Shown piece after piece: positions 44,206-52,785 of a stretch of 64,000 nt of DNA (the stretch's first letter is position 1; the number at the start of each line of letters is the position of its first letter). The stretch is from Segetibacter sp. 3557_3 (GTDB lineage: Bacteria > Bacteroidota > Bacteroidia > Chitinophagales > Chitinophagaceae), in NCBI RefSeq assembly GCF_004354985.1, contig NZ_SMSK01000011.1, positions 62,001 to 126,000 on the forward strand, read 5' to 3'. The position numbers and the translations under genes were made by a program. The notes beneath the pieces are model-generated. The model made no database searches. It saw only the letters and a program-made list of their open reading frames with translations, and had not been told where the DNA came from.

Positions 44206-45783
44206 TTACCGGGTATGTCCCGGACCGTACAGGATGTTGCCTGCCCTTGTGCCATTGTGCACCCCATTATCAACGGTAATGGCCCCGTTTACCAGTACAT
44301 ATTTAAAACCTGTGGAATATTGGTGTGGCTTATCAAAGGTGGAAAGATCGGCAACGGTTTTTTCGTCGAACACCACGATATCTGCAGCATATCCTTCCTT
44401 CAATAATCCCCGGCCATTCAGTTTAAACTTTTGCGCAGGCAAAGAGGTCATTCTCCGGATTGCTTCTTCTAGTATGATAACCCGTTCGTCGCGTACATAC
44501 TTGCCCAGGACGCGTGCGTTTGTGCCGTAGCCGCGTGGGTGAGGTGCACCCTGGTTAAAGATGCGGATACTTGCATCGGAGGCAAACATGTTAAACGGGT
44601 ATTGCATGATCTCCTTTACATCATCTTCGCTCATGCCATGGAAGACCATACCTGCACCACCATGCTCCATCATTTGGAGGATTGTTTCCGTTTCGTCAAG
44701 CGCCTTGTGTTTGCGTTCCTTTAAGAGGTTTATTGCCTCGATGCTTTTTCCGTTTAGCGTGGTGTCGTACTTATGGTAAGCAACCATTGCGTAACTAAAA
44801 TGCTTCAAACGGCGTTTCTTCAGGCTCGTCAACATCTTTTCCTTTACACTTTTCCTAACATCCGGCCTGGAAAGCCGAGCGATCAATGAGTCCTGGCCAT
44901 CTGCAAGCACCCACTCAGGCAAAAGTGTACTTAGCGACGTACTACTGGCGGTATACGGGTATTGATCTATGGTGACATCCAAACCCTCGTTGCGGGCATT
45001 GCGTACCATTTCAAGGGTTTGTTTACTTCGTCCCCAGTTTTGCTGGCCGCTTACTTTGAAGTGCGAAATCTCAACCGGCATATTGGCCTGCCTGCCAATG
45101 TTAATTGCTTCTTCAATGGCCTGGACAACACTGTCGCCTTCATCGCGCATATGTGAGGCATATACCCCATTGTATTTTGAGGCGGCTTTTGCAAGTGCAA
45201 CTACCTCCGGCGTTTTTGAATATGTTCCGGGAATATAGATGAGTCCTGTTGACAAACCGGCAGCGCCATCTTTCATCGCCTGTTCCACCATCTGGCTCAT
45301 CTGCGCCAGCTCAGCAGGATTGGGATCGCGGTTAGCGGAACCAATAACTGCTCTTCGAACTGTATTGTGCCCAACCAGCGAAGCGACGTTTACGGACAAC
45401 TTTAAACTGTCGAGGCTTTTCAAGTACTGGTTGAGGTCTGGCTGAGATGATCCGCAGTTTCCGGTAACTACTGATGTAACACCATCGTAAATAAAGTTAT
45501 TCGCCTCCGGGTTTTCCCGCTCATCGCCTTCAATATGCGTATGCACATCAATAAAGCCCGGGGCTACAATAAGGCCGTTTGCGTTGATTATCCTGGTAAA
45601 GCCCACACTATCCAGCTTTCCAATGGCGACAATCTTCCCGTTTTTTACCGCGACATCGCCATAATACCAGGAGTTGCCGGTGCCATCAATAATTTTTCCA
45701 TTCCTGATCAGCAGGTCAGGACCCTGCCGGCATGAAGCCACCACCGGAACCATTAAACACAGTATAAGCCACCGCATAAACAA
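44206..45783 (-). CDS. N-acyl-D-amino-acid deacylase (D-aminoacylase) family amidohydrolase
   Basis: 525 residues. It begins MFMRWLILCLMVPVVASC, a lipobox, so the enzyme is exported and lipid-anchored. ILLIRNGKIIDGTGNSW-type start (DLLIRNGKIIDGTG), metal ligands in DVHTHIEG, SHMRDEG and FASDASI, and VTSVVTGNCGSS match the D-aminoacylase branch of amidohydrolases. The protein would hydrolyse N-acyl-D-amino acids or N-acylated peptides, probably for peptidoglycan or D-amino acid recycling. It is divergent from the GNAT gene and ends beside the terminator at 44087-44126. Confidence 0.9.
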   Translation of the reverse strand: MFMRWLILCLMVPVVASCRQGPDLLIRNGKIIDGTGNSWYYGDVAVKNGKIVAIGKLDSVGFTRIINANGLIVAPGFIDVHTHIEGDERENPEANNFIYDGVTSVVTGNCGSSQPDLNQYLKSLDSLKLSVNVASLVGHNTVRRAVIGSANRDPNPAELAQMSQMVEQAMKDGAAGLSTGLIYIPGTYSKTPEVVALAKAASKYNGVYASHMRDEGDSVVQAIEEAINIGRQANMPVEISHFKVSGQQNWGRSKQTLEMVRNARNEGLDVTIDQYPYTASSTSLSTLLPEWVLADGQDSLIARLSRPDVRKSVKEKMLTSLKKRRLKHFSYAMVAYHKYDTTLNGKSIEAINLLKERKHKALDETETILQMMEHGGAGMVFHGMSEDDVKEIMQYPFNMFASDASIRIFNQGAPHPRGYGTNARVLGKYVRDERVIILEEAIRRMTSLPAQKFKLNGRGLLKEGYAADIVVFDEKTVADLSTFDKPHQYSTGFKYVLVNGAITVDNGVHNGTRAGNILYGPGHTR

Positions 45784-45827
45784 AATTTTCCCAAGTTAAG
45801 GATTGTGCCATTTCCTGTTTTGTAATT

Positions 45828-45835
45828 TAAATTTG
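45828..45835 (+). promoter_or_regulatory. -7 element of the GNAT gene, leaderless start
   Basis: TAAATTTG is a perfect TAnnTTTG box that ends four bases before the ATG at 45839, predicting a start on the ATG itself. TTG at 45803-45805 stands 22 bases upstream. Confidence 0.5.
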
Positions 45836-45838
45836 AAT

Positions 45839-46333
45839 ATGCTCGAGATTAAAACAGCAGAGCCGGTGGCTGACCGGCAGGTAATACAACAGCTTTTTAA
45901 AGAATATGCCGATGGTTTGCAGGAAGACCTATGTTTCCAGGGTTTCACCGATGAACTGAATGAACCATTTAAAAAGTATTCACCCCCGCTTGGTTGTATT
46001 TTCATTGCCTATTATGAAGGCTTGCCTGCCGGTTGTATTGCTTTGCAGCCGCTGACAGCAGCAGGTGTGTGCGAAATGAAAAGGTTGTATGTACGACACG
46101 AATACCGGTCGAATGGTATAGGTGATAAGCTGGTGGCCCGTTTACTTATTGCTGCGGCAGCTATGCGTTATCACACGATGGTACTCGATACCCTCGACCG
46201 TTTACAACCCGCCATCAGGCTTTACGAACGACATGGCTTTGTAATAACAGAACCCTACTATGCCAATCCGCTTCCCGGAGTGGTATATATGCAACGGGGA
46301 ATTAGCGCCTCCGCGGTGACTGATCTCGTTTAA
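45839..46333 (+). CDS. GNAT-family N-acetyltransferase
   Basis: 164 residues from the ATG at 45839; an upstream frame from 45803 lies in the promoter. LEIKTAEPVADRQVIQQLFK and MKRLYVRHEYRSNGIGDKLV (motif A with R-x-x-G-I-G) are the acetyl-CoA binding part; YHTMVLDTLDRLQPAIRLYERHGF is motif B. The substrate is not predictable. It ends just before the flavo-1-like RNA. Confidence 0.9.
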   Translation: MLEIKTAEPVADRQVIQQLFKEYADGLQEDLCFQGFTDELNEPFKKYSPPLGCIFIAYYEGLPAGCIALQPLTAAGVCEMKRLYVRHEYRSNGIGDKLVARLLIAAAAMRYHTMVLDTLDRLQPAIRLYERHGFVITEPYYANPLPGVVYMQRGISASAVTDLV

Positions 46334-46370
46334 GTGTCGTGCAGGTGCTTGTTGTAGTTATAAGGGCGAA

Positions 46371-46470
46371 GGGCTGCCGGATGGAAATGGAAAACACGCT
46401 GAAGGCTCCTGTGCCTGGCTTTGTGGCGGATTTGGAATGAACAGCCGGAACCGCTGTTGACGGAGAACCC
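46371..46470 (+). ncRNA. Second flavo-1-like structured RNA, diverged
   Basis: CCGGATGGAAATGGAAAAC (46378-46396), CGCTGAAGGCT (46397-46407), TGGCTTT, GGCGGATTTGGAATGAACAG and CCGG follow in the same order as the element at 17470-17568; CGCTGAAGGCT is identical and GGCGGA recurs. The 5' GAAATGG is degraded against GAAGCGG in the first. GGCTCC...GGAGAA pairs loosely after it. It is intergenic and on the plus strand. It may be functional or a decaying copy. Confidence 0.45.
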
Positions 46471-46548
46471 CCGGATGAATGCCCCAAAAAAGAATCGTGT
46501 TAAAAGCAAAAGCACTTAGATCGTCGATTGCACTGGTATGTCGGGCAC

Positions 46549-47208
46549 TTAATGCGAAAGCTGAAAGGTTTGTGTAACTACCTTATCGATAACAACAGGA
46601 TAGTGCAGGTGCTCCAGTGCATGTATCTTGTTTGCGAGGGTGCCTGGTGTATCAGTGTGTTCGACCTTGCAACGTGCCTGGAAGATGATGTCGCCGGAGT
46701 CGTAATGTTCGTCCACATAATGGATCGTGATCCCGCTTTCTTTGTCGCCTGCCGCCAGCACACTTGTATGAACGTGTTCGCCATACATGCCTTTACCACC
46801 ATAAAGGGGAAGTAGGGCCGGATGAATGTTTATGATTTTGCGTGGGTAAGCAGCGATAAGTGCAGCCGGAACCTTCCACAAAAAGCCGGCAAGTACAATA
46901 AAATCGATTCCGAAAGCTTTTAGTTCATCTGTATAAGCATTACCCCGGAAAAAGGGTTCCTTATCAATCAACAGCACGGGCACCTTGTTTGCGTTCGCTA
47001 TGCCAATGACACCAGCACCAGGCTTGTTGCTGACGACCATGGCCACACGGGTAGTTTTATGATCGCGAAAGTGGTCGATGATCTTTGCTGCATTGCTTCC
47101 GGCACCCGACGCAAAAACAGCCAGACGAAAATGTACTTTGGCCTCAGCTTGTGAAGAATGCAATGCACTTACGTTTTGGGAAACCATGCTTCCGGCATCC
47201 TCAGTCAT
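46549..47208 (-). CDS. purN: Phosphoribosylglycinamide formyltransferase
   Basis: 219 residues. LAVFASGAGSNAAKIIDHF (nucleotide loop), VLAGFLWKVPAALIAAYP, then IINIHPALLPLYGGKGMYG with the catalytic His in HPALLP, and ESGITIHYVDEHYDSGDII with the formyl-folate Asp. It transfers formyl from 10-formyl-tetrahydrofolate to GAR in purine synthesis. The first 28 residues (MTEDAGSMVSQNVSALHSSQ onward) are an extension; a shorter start at residue 8 is possible. It is not clustered with purF. Confidence 0.93.
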   Translation of the reverse strand: MTEDAGSMVSQNVSALHSSQAEAKVHFRLAVFASGAGSNAAKIIDHFRDHKTTRVAMVVSNKPGAGVIGIANANKVPVLLIDKEPFFRGNAYTDELKAFGIDFIVLAGFLWKVPAALIAAYPRKIINIHPALLPLYGGKGMYGEHVHTSVLAAGDKESGITIHYVDEHYDSGDIIFQARCKVEHTDTPGTLANKIHALEHLHYPVVIDKVVTQTFQLSH

Positions 47209-47795
47209 AACATGCTGTATTTAGTACGTACCAAAGGCTGGGGTTTCTGCAATGTTAAAACCTGTTTGTCTTACAACAGCACTTTTAAGAAAGAAAAATA
47301 GAGGCTTGGGCTTCATTATGCGCCTACTTCGCTTGTAAATAACTGTTGAAAGATGATGAATAGTGGTGCGATGGCCTTTTCTTTTCACCAAATTCTGGTT
47401 TTGTTTCAGGCTTCCTACGGTTGCCCCGGATGAACAAAACAGCCAAAAAAAGGGGCAGGCCCCAAAAAGGTTAAACAGTGCCGATGAACGTTGAAATGGT
47501 ATGCCCGGGTTGGTGATTGTAAACGGCTGTACAATACGGCTCAGCGCGTGTTTGCACCCGTTTTTACAGCTTTCAAAAGTGTTCAAAAACACACAAAATT
47601 TTAACAGGAATATTGAACAAATTCGAGTTACAAAAAAATGACAATCAAAAAATGTTCAACACCGAAATCGGCTCAAACTCAAGCCAGACAAGGGAAAATT
47701 TTTTTTTTGTATGTTGATAATATGTGCAGTTCCTGCGCTATTTTTGCCACGCACTTTAGGAAATTTTTCCACTCAAAGCACAATCTTTTGTGTAT
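47209..47795. other. Long intergenic region before actA
   Basis: 587 bases between divergent genes. It has short frames only. Poly-A/T stretches precede the actA promoter (47713-47745). Short inverted arms TGCCCC/GGGGCA lie near 47425 and 47455. No other gene or known RNA was recognised. Confidence 0.5.
47713..47745 (+). promoter_or_regulatory. Promoter of the respiratory operon
   Basis: TATTTTTG at 47738-47745 is a perfect -7 box and TTG at 47713-47715 lies 22 bases upstream. The start is near 47749, about 47 bases before the actA ATG at 47796. It can drive the long act/cox run. Confidence 0.6.
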
Positions 47796-49070
47796 ATGAT
47801 CCATCATCGCCGAATTGCCAATACCCTTGTACTTAGTTTAATTTTATTCTTTACTGTAGCTGTTAGAACCAATGTAATTGCCCAAAACGGCCAGTCATTA
47901 TTCAACGCAAACTGTGCTTCCTGCCATAATCCTCACCGGGATCTTACAGGTCCGGCATTGTATAAAGTTGAAGAACGTTGGCCTGATAAAAAGAAGCTTT
48001 ACGCATGGATACGCAACAACCAGGAAGTGATCAAATCTGGCGACCCTTATGCCAATGAACTCTACCTTAAGTGGAACAAAGTTGCGATGAACCTGTTTCC
48101 ACAACTTACCGATCCTGAGATTGACGCAATTCTTGCTTATGTAAACAGTGTTCCTGATCCTAAAGCTGCTGCTGCAGCAGCTGCAACCCAGGGTGGTGGT
48201 GGAACATCAGGTGGCGGTGGTAGCGACAATACCCTGCTTTTTGGTATTCTTACGCTTATACTTGCAGTGGTTGCGATGATCTTGCTACAGGTAAATGCTA
48301 ACCTGAAGAAGTTGTCGGATGAAAGAGAAGGTCTGCCTGCTTTAGAGCCTATTCCATTCTGGCGTAACAGGGCTTACATTGCTTTGGTTGCGATAGCGTT
48401 TTTCTGTGTGGGTGGTTACTTTACCGTAAAAGGTGCTATCGGGCTTGGTCGAAACAAAAACTATCAACCTGAACAGCCGATCTACTATTCACATAAGGTT
48501 CACGCGGGTGTAAACCAGATCTCTTGTCTGTATTGTCATACCGGTGCGCAGGAAGGCAAGCACGCCAATATACCTTCGCTTAACGTATGTATGAACTGCC
48601 ACATGGCAATTAACGAGTACACCGGTACCGAAAAAATATACAAAGAAAACAACGTAGAAGTAAACGGTACAGCCGAGATACAAAAGCTGTACGAGTATGC
48701 AGGCTACGATCCTTCTGTAAGCAAAATATGGGATCCAACAAAGGCAAAGCCGGTTGAATGGATACAGATACATAACCTTCCGGACCACGTTTATTTTAAC
48801 CACTCTCAACACGTAAAAGCCGGCCAGGTAGCTTGTCAAACCTGCCATGGCGAAATCCAGAAGATGGACGAAGTTTACCAGTTTAGCGACCTGAGCATGG
48901 GCTGGTGTATCAATTGCCATCGCGAAAGCAAGGTTCAATTTAAAGAGAACGGTTTCTACAGCATTTACCAGAAATTTCAACACGACCTGAATAGCGGTGC
49001 AATGGACAGTACCAAAGGTGTGACTGTTGAACAGATCGGGGGAACAGAATGTATGAAGTGCCACTATTAA
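47796..49070 (+). CDS. actA: Alternative complex III subunit A: mono-haem plus penta-haem cytochrome
   Basis: 424 residues from the ATG at 47796 (a GTG two codons before, at 47790, is possible). After a signal peptide an N-terminal class-I cytochrome has CASCH near residue 40 and KVAMNLFPQ as its Met ligand. A Gly/Ala-rich linker and two membrane helices follow near 145-165 and 187-207. The C-terminal part has five more CxxCH motifs: CLYCH, CMNCH, CQTCH, CINCH and CMKCH. ACIII oxidises menaquinol and passes electrons to cytochrome c or directly to the oxidase. The fusion of the mono-haem domain and the penta-haem ActA is the notable point. Confidence 0.92.
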   Translation: MIHHRRIANTLVLSLILFFTVAVRTNVIAQNGQSLFNANCASCHNPHRDLTGPALYKVEERWPDKKKLYAWIRNNQEVIKSGDPYANELYLKWNKVAMNLFPQLTDPEIDAILAYVNSVPDPKAAAAAAATQGGGGTSGGGGSDNTLLFGILTLILAVVAMILLQVNANLKKLSDEREGLPALEPIPFWRNRAYIALVAIAFFCVGGYFTVKGAIGLGRNKNYQPEQPIYYSHKVHAGVNQISCLYCHTGAQEGKHANIPSLNVCMNCHMAINEYTGTEKIYKENNVEVNGTAEIQKLYEYAGYDPSVSKIWDPTKAKPVEWIQIHNLPDHVYFNHSQHVKAGQVACQTCHGEIQKMDEVYQFSDLSMGWCINCHRESKVQFKENGFYSIYQKFQHDLNSGAMDSTKGVTVEQIGGTECMKCHY

Positions 49071-49171
49071 TATTGCCTCTTTTACTTTTCAGGAATAGGC
49101 TGAGTTCTTAGATCTCTTACAACAATCAACGCATGTATTTAAAGCCCAACGGTTGGGTTAAAAGATAAATT

Positions 49172-52100
49172 ATGGAGCAAAAAAAGTACTGGCAAAGTTT
49201 TGGGGAGTTGAATAGTATAAATGCTACTGATGCCGCTGCTGGCGACGAGTTCCAGGAAGACCTTCCACTTGAAGCTGATGATAAAGGTTTTCTCGAGGCT
49301 AAAACACCACGAAGAGACTTCCTAAAATATATGGGATTTAGCACCGCTGCTGCTGCTGCCGTTGCGGGTTGCCAGATACCTGTAAACCATGCCATTCCTT
49401 ATGTAAATAAACCCGAAGAAGTTACCCCGGGTGTCTCAAACTGGTTTGCTACTACCTATGTTCAGGATGGCGACGCTGTTAGTGTTATTGCCAAAGTTAG
49501 AGATGGTCGTCCCATCAAGATAGAAGGTAATGAATTATCACCCATCACCTATGGTGGTACCTCTGCCAGGGTGCAGGCTTCGGTTCTTGACCTTTACGAC
49601 ACGGCCCGTGTTCGTTTTCCAATGCGCCGGTCCGGTAACGAGTTCAAAGAAGTCAGCACCTTTGATGCACTGGATAAGATGGTTACAAGTGAAATGGCCG
49701 GACTAGGTGGTGCGCCAATTGTACTGCTAACTGAAACAATCACGTCGCCAACCACACGCAACATTATCACCCAGTTCTTAAGCAGGTTTCCTGGAAGCCG
49801 CCATGTTACTTACGATGCAGTAAGTAACAGTGGTATGTTACTTGCGAACGAAGCTTCATATGGCCGTCGTGCAATTCCTTCTTATCGCTTCGATAAAGCA
49901 AAAGTTATTGTCAGCCTTGGTGCCGATTTCCTGGGTACATGGTTAAGCCCGGTTGAGTTTACCAAGCAATATGGTAAAACCCGGAAGATTAACGAGAAGA
50001 ACCCCACCATGAGCCGCCACATTCAGTTTGAAAGCATCATGAGTGTAACCGGTGCGAATGCTGATGAAAGGTTCAACCACAAGCCATCAGAAACCGGCGC
50101 CGTTGCAATGGCCATTTATGCAGGTCTTGGTGGAGCCGTTACAGCACCTCAGGTAAGCGAAAGTGTAAAAAAGGGTATCGCAAAAACAATACAATACCTC
50201 AATGCAAATAAAGGTGCGGCACTTGTCGTATCGGGCAGCAATGATCCGAATGTACAGGTAATTGTAAACGGCATAAACGAACTAGTCGGTGCAGGTGGAA
50301 ACACCATCGAATGGTCATCAACATTTAATGGTCGCCAGGGTATCGACAGCGATATGGTGCGGCTTGTTGCTGATATGAACGCAGGCTCCATTGGTGCTTT
50401 GCTCATTCACGGCGCTAACCCGGCTTATAATTATTTCCAGTCAGCCAACTTTGTAAACGGGTTAAAAAAGGTCAGGCTGTCGATTTCATTCAACCAAAAA
50501 CGGGATGAAACAAGTCAGCTCTGCAACTTCATCATTCCCGATCATCACTACCTCGAAAGCTGGGGTGATGTGGAGCCTAAGTCTGGCTTCTTTTCTCTAA
50601 TTCAACCAACGATTTACCCCCTGTTTAAAACCAGGCAGTTCCAGGAAAGCCTGTTAAGGTGGAGTGGTAACACCACCCCCTATTCGGCATACCTGCGTAC
50701 CTACTGGAGTGAAAGACTGGGTGGTCAAAGTAACTTCGATAGAGCATTACAAGATGGCGTAATTACGCCTGCAGGGTTCAGGCGTGATAATTACACTGCA
50801 ATGAGCCCGCACTCTACAGGTAGTGTACACGGTTCAACAGGTATAGACTCCAGCCAGGCACATTCAGGAGCGGCACCGGCAGCAGCAGCTGCACAAGCAG
50901 GCGCCGCCAACACGAATACTGGTGCAACCGCCCCTGCTGCAATTGCTGCTACACCGGTTACAGCACCGGTAATCCGGAGCACCGGATTCAACAGTGCTGG
51001 TGTTGCTGCTGCAGCTACCGCCATCACTGGTGCCAAAAAAGGTGGCAAAACTGAACTGTTTCTATACGAAAAAATCTCAATTGGTAGTGGAACCCAGGCA
51101 AACAATCCCTGGTTACAGGAGATGCCCGACCCGATCACCAAAGCTACCTGGGATAACTATGCCGTGATTTCACCTGCCATGGCGCTGGATATGTTTGGCA
51201 TCGACCTGACCAAGAATGGTGATATCGACGCCTACGAGGTACACCCTGAAAAGCCAAGTTTAAAAATCACCGTTAACAATATAGCTCTTGAATTGCCAAT
51301 CATCATTGTACCGGGTACAAACCCTGATACAATAGGCGTTGCGCTTGGTTATGGCCGCAGCGAGCAAATTGGAAAGGCAGCCAATGGTGCAGGTCAGAAT
51401 GCTTTTCCATGGGTTGGCTTCAACGGCACAACACGTGAATACGGTTTAAACAATGTCGCTGTTGAGAAGGGCGCAAAGAAATATACCGTTGCCCAAAACC
51501 AGACACACAATACACACGAAGGCAGAACAGAAGTTGTACTCGAAACAACCCTTGCTACTTTAAGCAAAAGTCCAAAAATGTTTGCTGGCATGCGGGAGGA
51601 GTTACACAAAGACTTCGCGCCAAAAACAAACAATTTCGAACAGGAGGCTACCCTTTACCCGGTTTATGATAAGCCCGGGGTTAAATGGGGCATGAGTATA
51701 GATTTAAACAGTTGCGTTGGTTGTGGCTCATGCGTAGTTGCATGTATGGCTGAAAACAACGTAGCGGTAGTTGGTAAAACAGAGGTGGCACGTTCACATG
51801 ATATGCACTGGATGCGGATCGACCGTTACTTCTCGGGTGACCTCAATAATCCAAATGTTGTCTTCCAGCCCATGTTGTGCCAGCACTGCGATAATGCGCC
51901 ATGCGAAAACGTATGCCCGGTATCTGCAACCAACCACAGCAGCGAGGGTTTAAACCAGATGGCTTACAATCGTTGTATCGGTACAAGGTATTGTGCAAAC
52001 AACTGCCCATATAAAGTACGTCGTTTCAACTGGTCTGATTACATGGGTGCAGATAGCTTTCCCGATAACCAGAAAGAGGTGCTTACTGATGCCTCGATGA

Positions 52101-52531
52101 TGATGAACGACGATCTTACCAGGATGGTGCTTAACCCTGATGTAACGGTGAGGAGCCGTGGTGTTATCGAAAAATGTACTTTCTGCGTACAACGTTTGCA
52201 GGAAGGAAAACTGAAAGCTAAAAAAGAAAGCCGGCCTTTAAAAACGGGTGCAAACAACGAGTGGGATGTTAAAACTGCGTGTCAGCAGGCTTGTCCGAGC
52301 GATGCAATTGTATTTGGTAACGCAAACGACAGTCACAGTGCGCTTACTTACCATCGTGGTACCAACAACGGTCGCCTGTTTTATGTACTCGAAATGCTGC
52401 ATACGCTGCCAAACGTCAGCTACCTGGCAAGGGTTCGCAACACCGACGAAATACTGCATACTGAACCACAGCAGTCTACCGTAGGAGGAGAGGAGAATAA
52501 AGAAATGGATCATCAAAGTGCGCCGCACTAA
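49172..52531 (+). CDS. actB: Alternative complex III subunit B: molybdopterin-like and Fe-S ferredoxin protein
   Basis: 1119 residues. A Tat-like signal (RRDFLKY at residues 47-53, then AAAAAVAGC at 59-67) targets it to the periplasm. The first half is the MopB-like domain without molybdenum. The second half begins with the cluster cysteines CVGCGSCVVAC (from Cys848), then CQHCDNAPCENVC, CIGTRYCANNC and CTFCVQRLQ with ACQQACPSDAI; it therefore holds the four-cluster Fe-S domain. An Ala/Thr/Gly-rich insertion at about 558-627 lies between the halves and is unusual in length. Confidence 0.94.
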   Translation: MEQKKYWQSFGELNSINATDAAAGDEFQEDLPLEADDKGFLEAKTPRRDFLKYMGFSTAAAAAVAGCQIPVNHAIPYVNKPEEVTPGVSNWFATTYVQDGDAVSVIAKVRDGRPIKIEGNELSPITYGGTSARVQASVLDLYDTARVRFPMRRSGNEFKEVSTFDALDKMVTSEMAGLGGAPIVLLTETITSPTTRNIITQFLSRFPGSRHVTYDAVSNSGMLLANEASYGRRAIPSYRFDKAKVIVSLGADFLGTWLSPVEFTKQYGKTRKINEKNPTMSRHIQFESIMSVTGANADERFNHKPSETGAVAMAIYAGLGGAVTAPQVSESVKKGIAKTIQYLNANKGAALVVSGSNDPNVQVIVNGINELVGAGGNTIEWSSTFNGRQGIDSDMVRLVADMNAGSIGALLIHGANPAYNYFQSANFVNGLKKVRLSISFNQKRDETSQLCNFIIPDHHYLESWGDVEPKSGFFSLIQPTIYPLFKTRQFQESLLRWSGNTTPYSAYLRTYWSERLGGQSNFDRALQDGVITPAGFRRDNYTAMSPHSTGSVHGSTGIDSSQAHSGAAPAAAAAQAGAANTNTGATAPAAIAATPVTAPVIRSTGFNSAGVAAAATAITGAKKGGKTELFLYEKISIGSGTQANNPWLQEMPDPITKATWDNYAVISPAMALDMFGIDLTKNGDIDAYEVHPEKPSLKITVNNIALELPIIIVPGTNPDTIGVALGYGRSEQIGKAANGAGQNAFPWVGFNGTTREYGLNNVAVEKGAKKYTVAQNQTHNTHEGRTEVVLETTLATLSKSPKMFAGMREELHKDFAPKTNNFEQEATLYPVYDKPGVKWGMSIDLNSCVGCGSCVVACMAENNVAVVGKTEVARSHDMHWMRIDRYFSGDLNNPNVVFQPMLCQHCDNAPCENVCPVSATNHSSEGLNQMAYNRCIGTRYCANNCPYKVRRFNWSDYMGADSFPDNQKEVLTDASMMMNDDLTRMVLNPDVTVRSRGVIEKCTFCVQRLQEGKLKAKKESRPLKTGANNEWDVKTACQQACPSDAIVFGNANDSHSALTYHRGTNNGRLFYVLEMLHTLPNVSYLARVRNTDEILHTEPQQSTVGGEENKEMDHQSAPH

Positions 52532-52785
52532 CAAATAGGCCGGTGCACAATAATGCATTTTTTGTCACCAGCCGGGTCACTTTAAGAAACATCGTTGCGT
52601 CGCAGTACGTTCATCCGTATCGCTTCAGGCAGCGGGGGACAAAACAGGATCAAACACAGAAACAGGAATAAGGATCGTTTGATTGAACGTTATCATGGCC
52701 CCGGAAGGATGATTTGCGTTGATTGTGGGAAAACGAATACCTCATATACGATCGGTCGTTAAAGGCTGATGTTAAACCAAACCAG

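Noticed and set aside
47400-47560. Third flavo-1-like element
   Set aside because: CCCCGGATGAACAAAACAGCC recalls part of the motif but the block order and partner half are missing.
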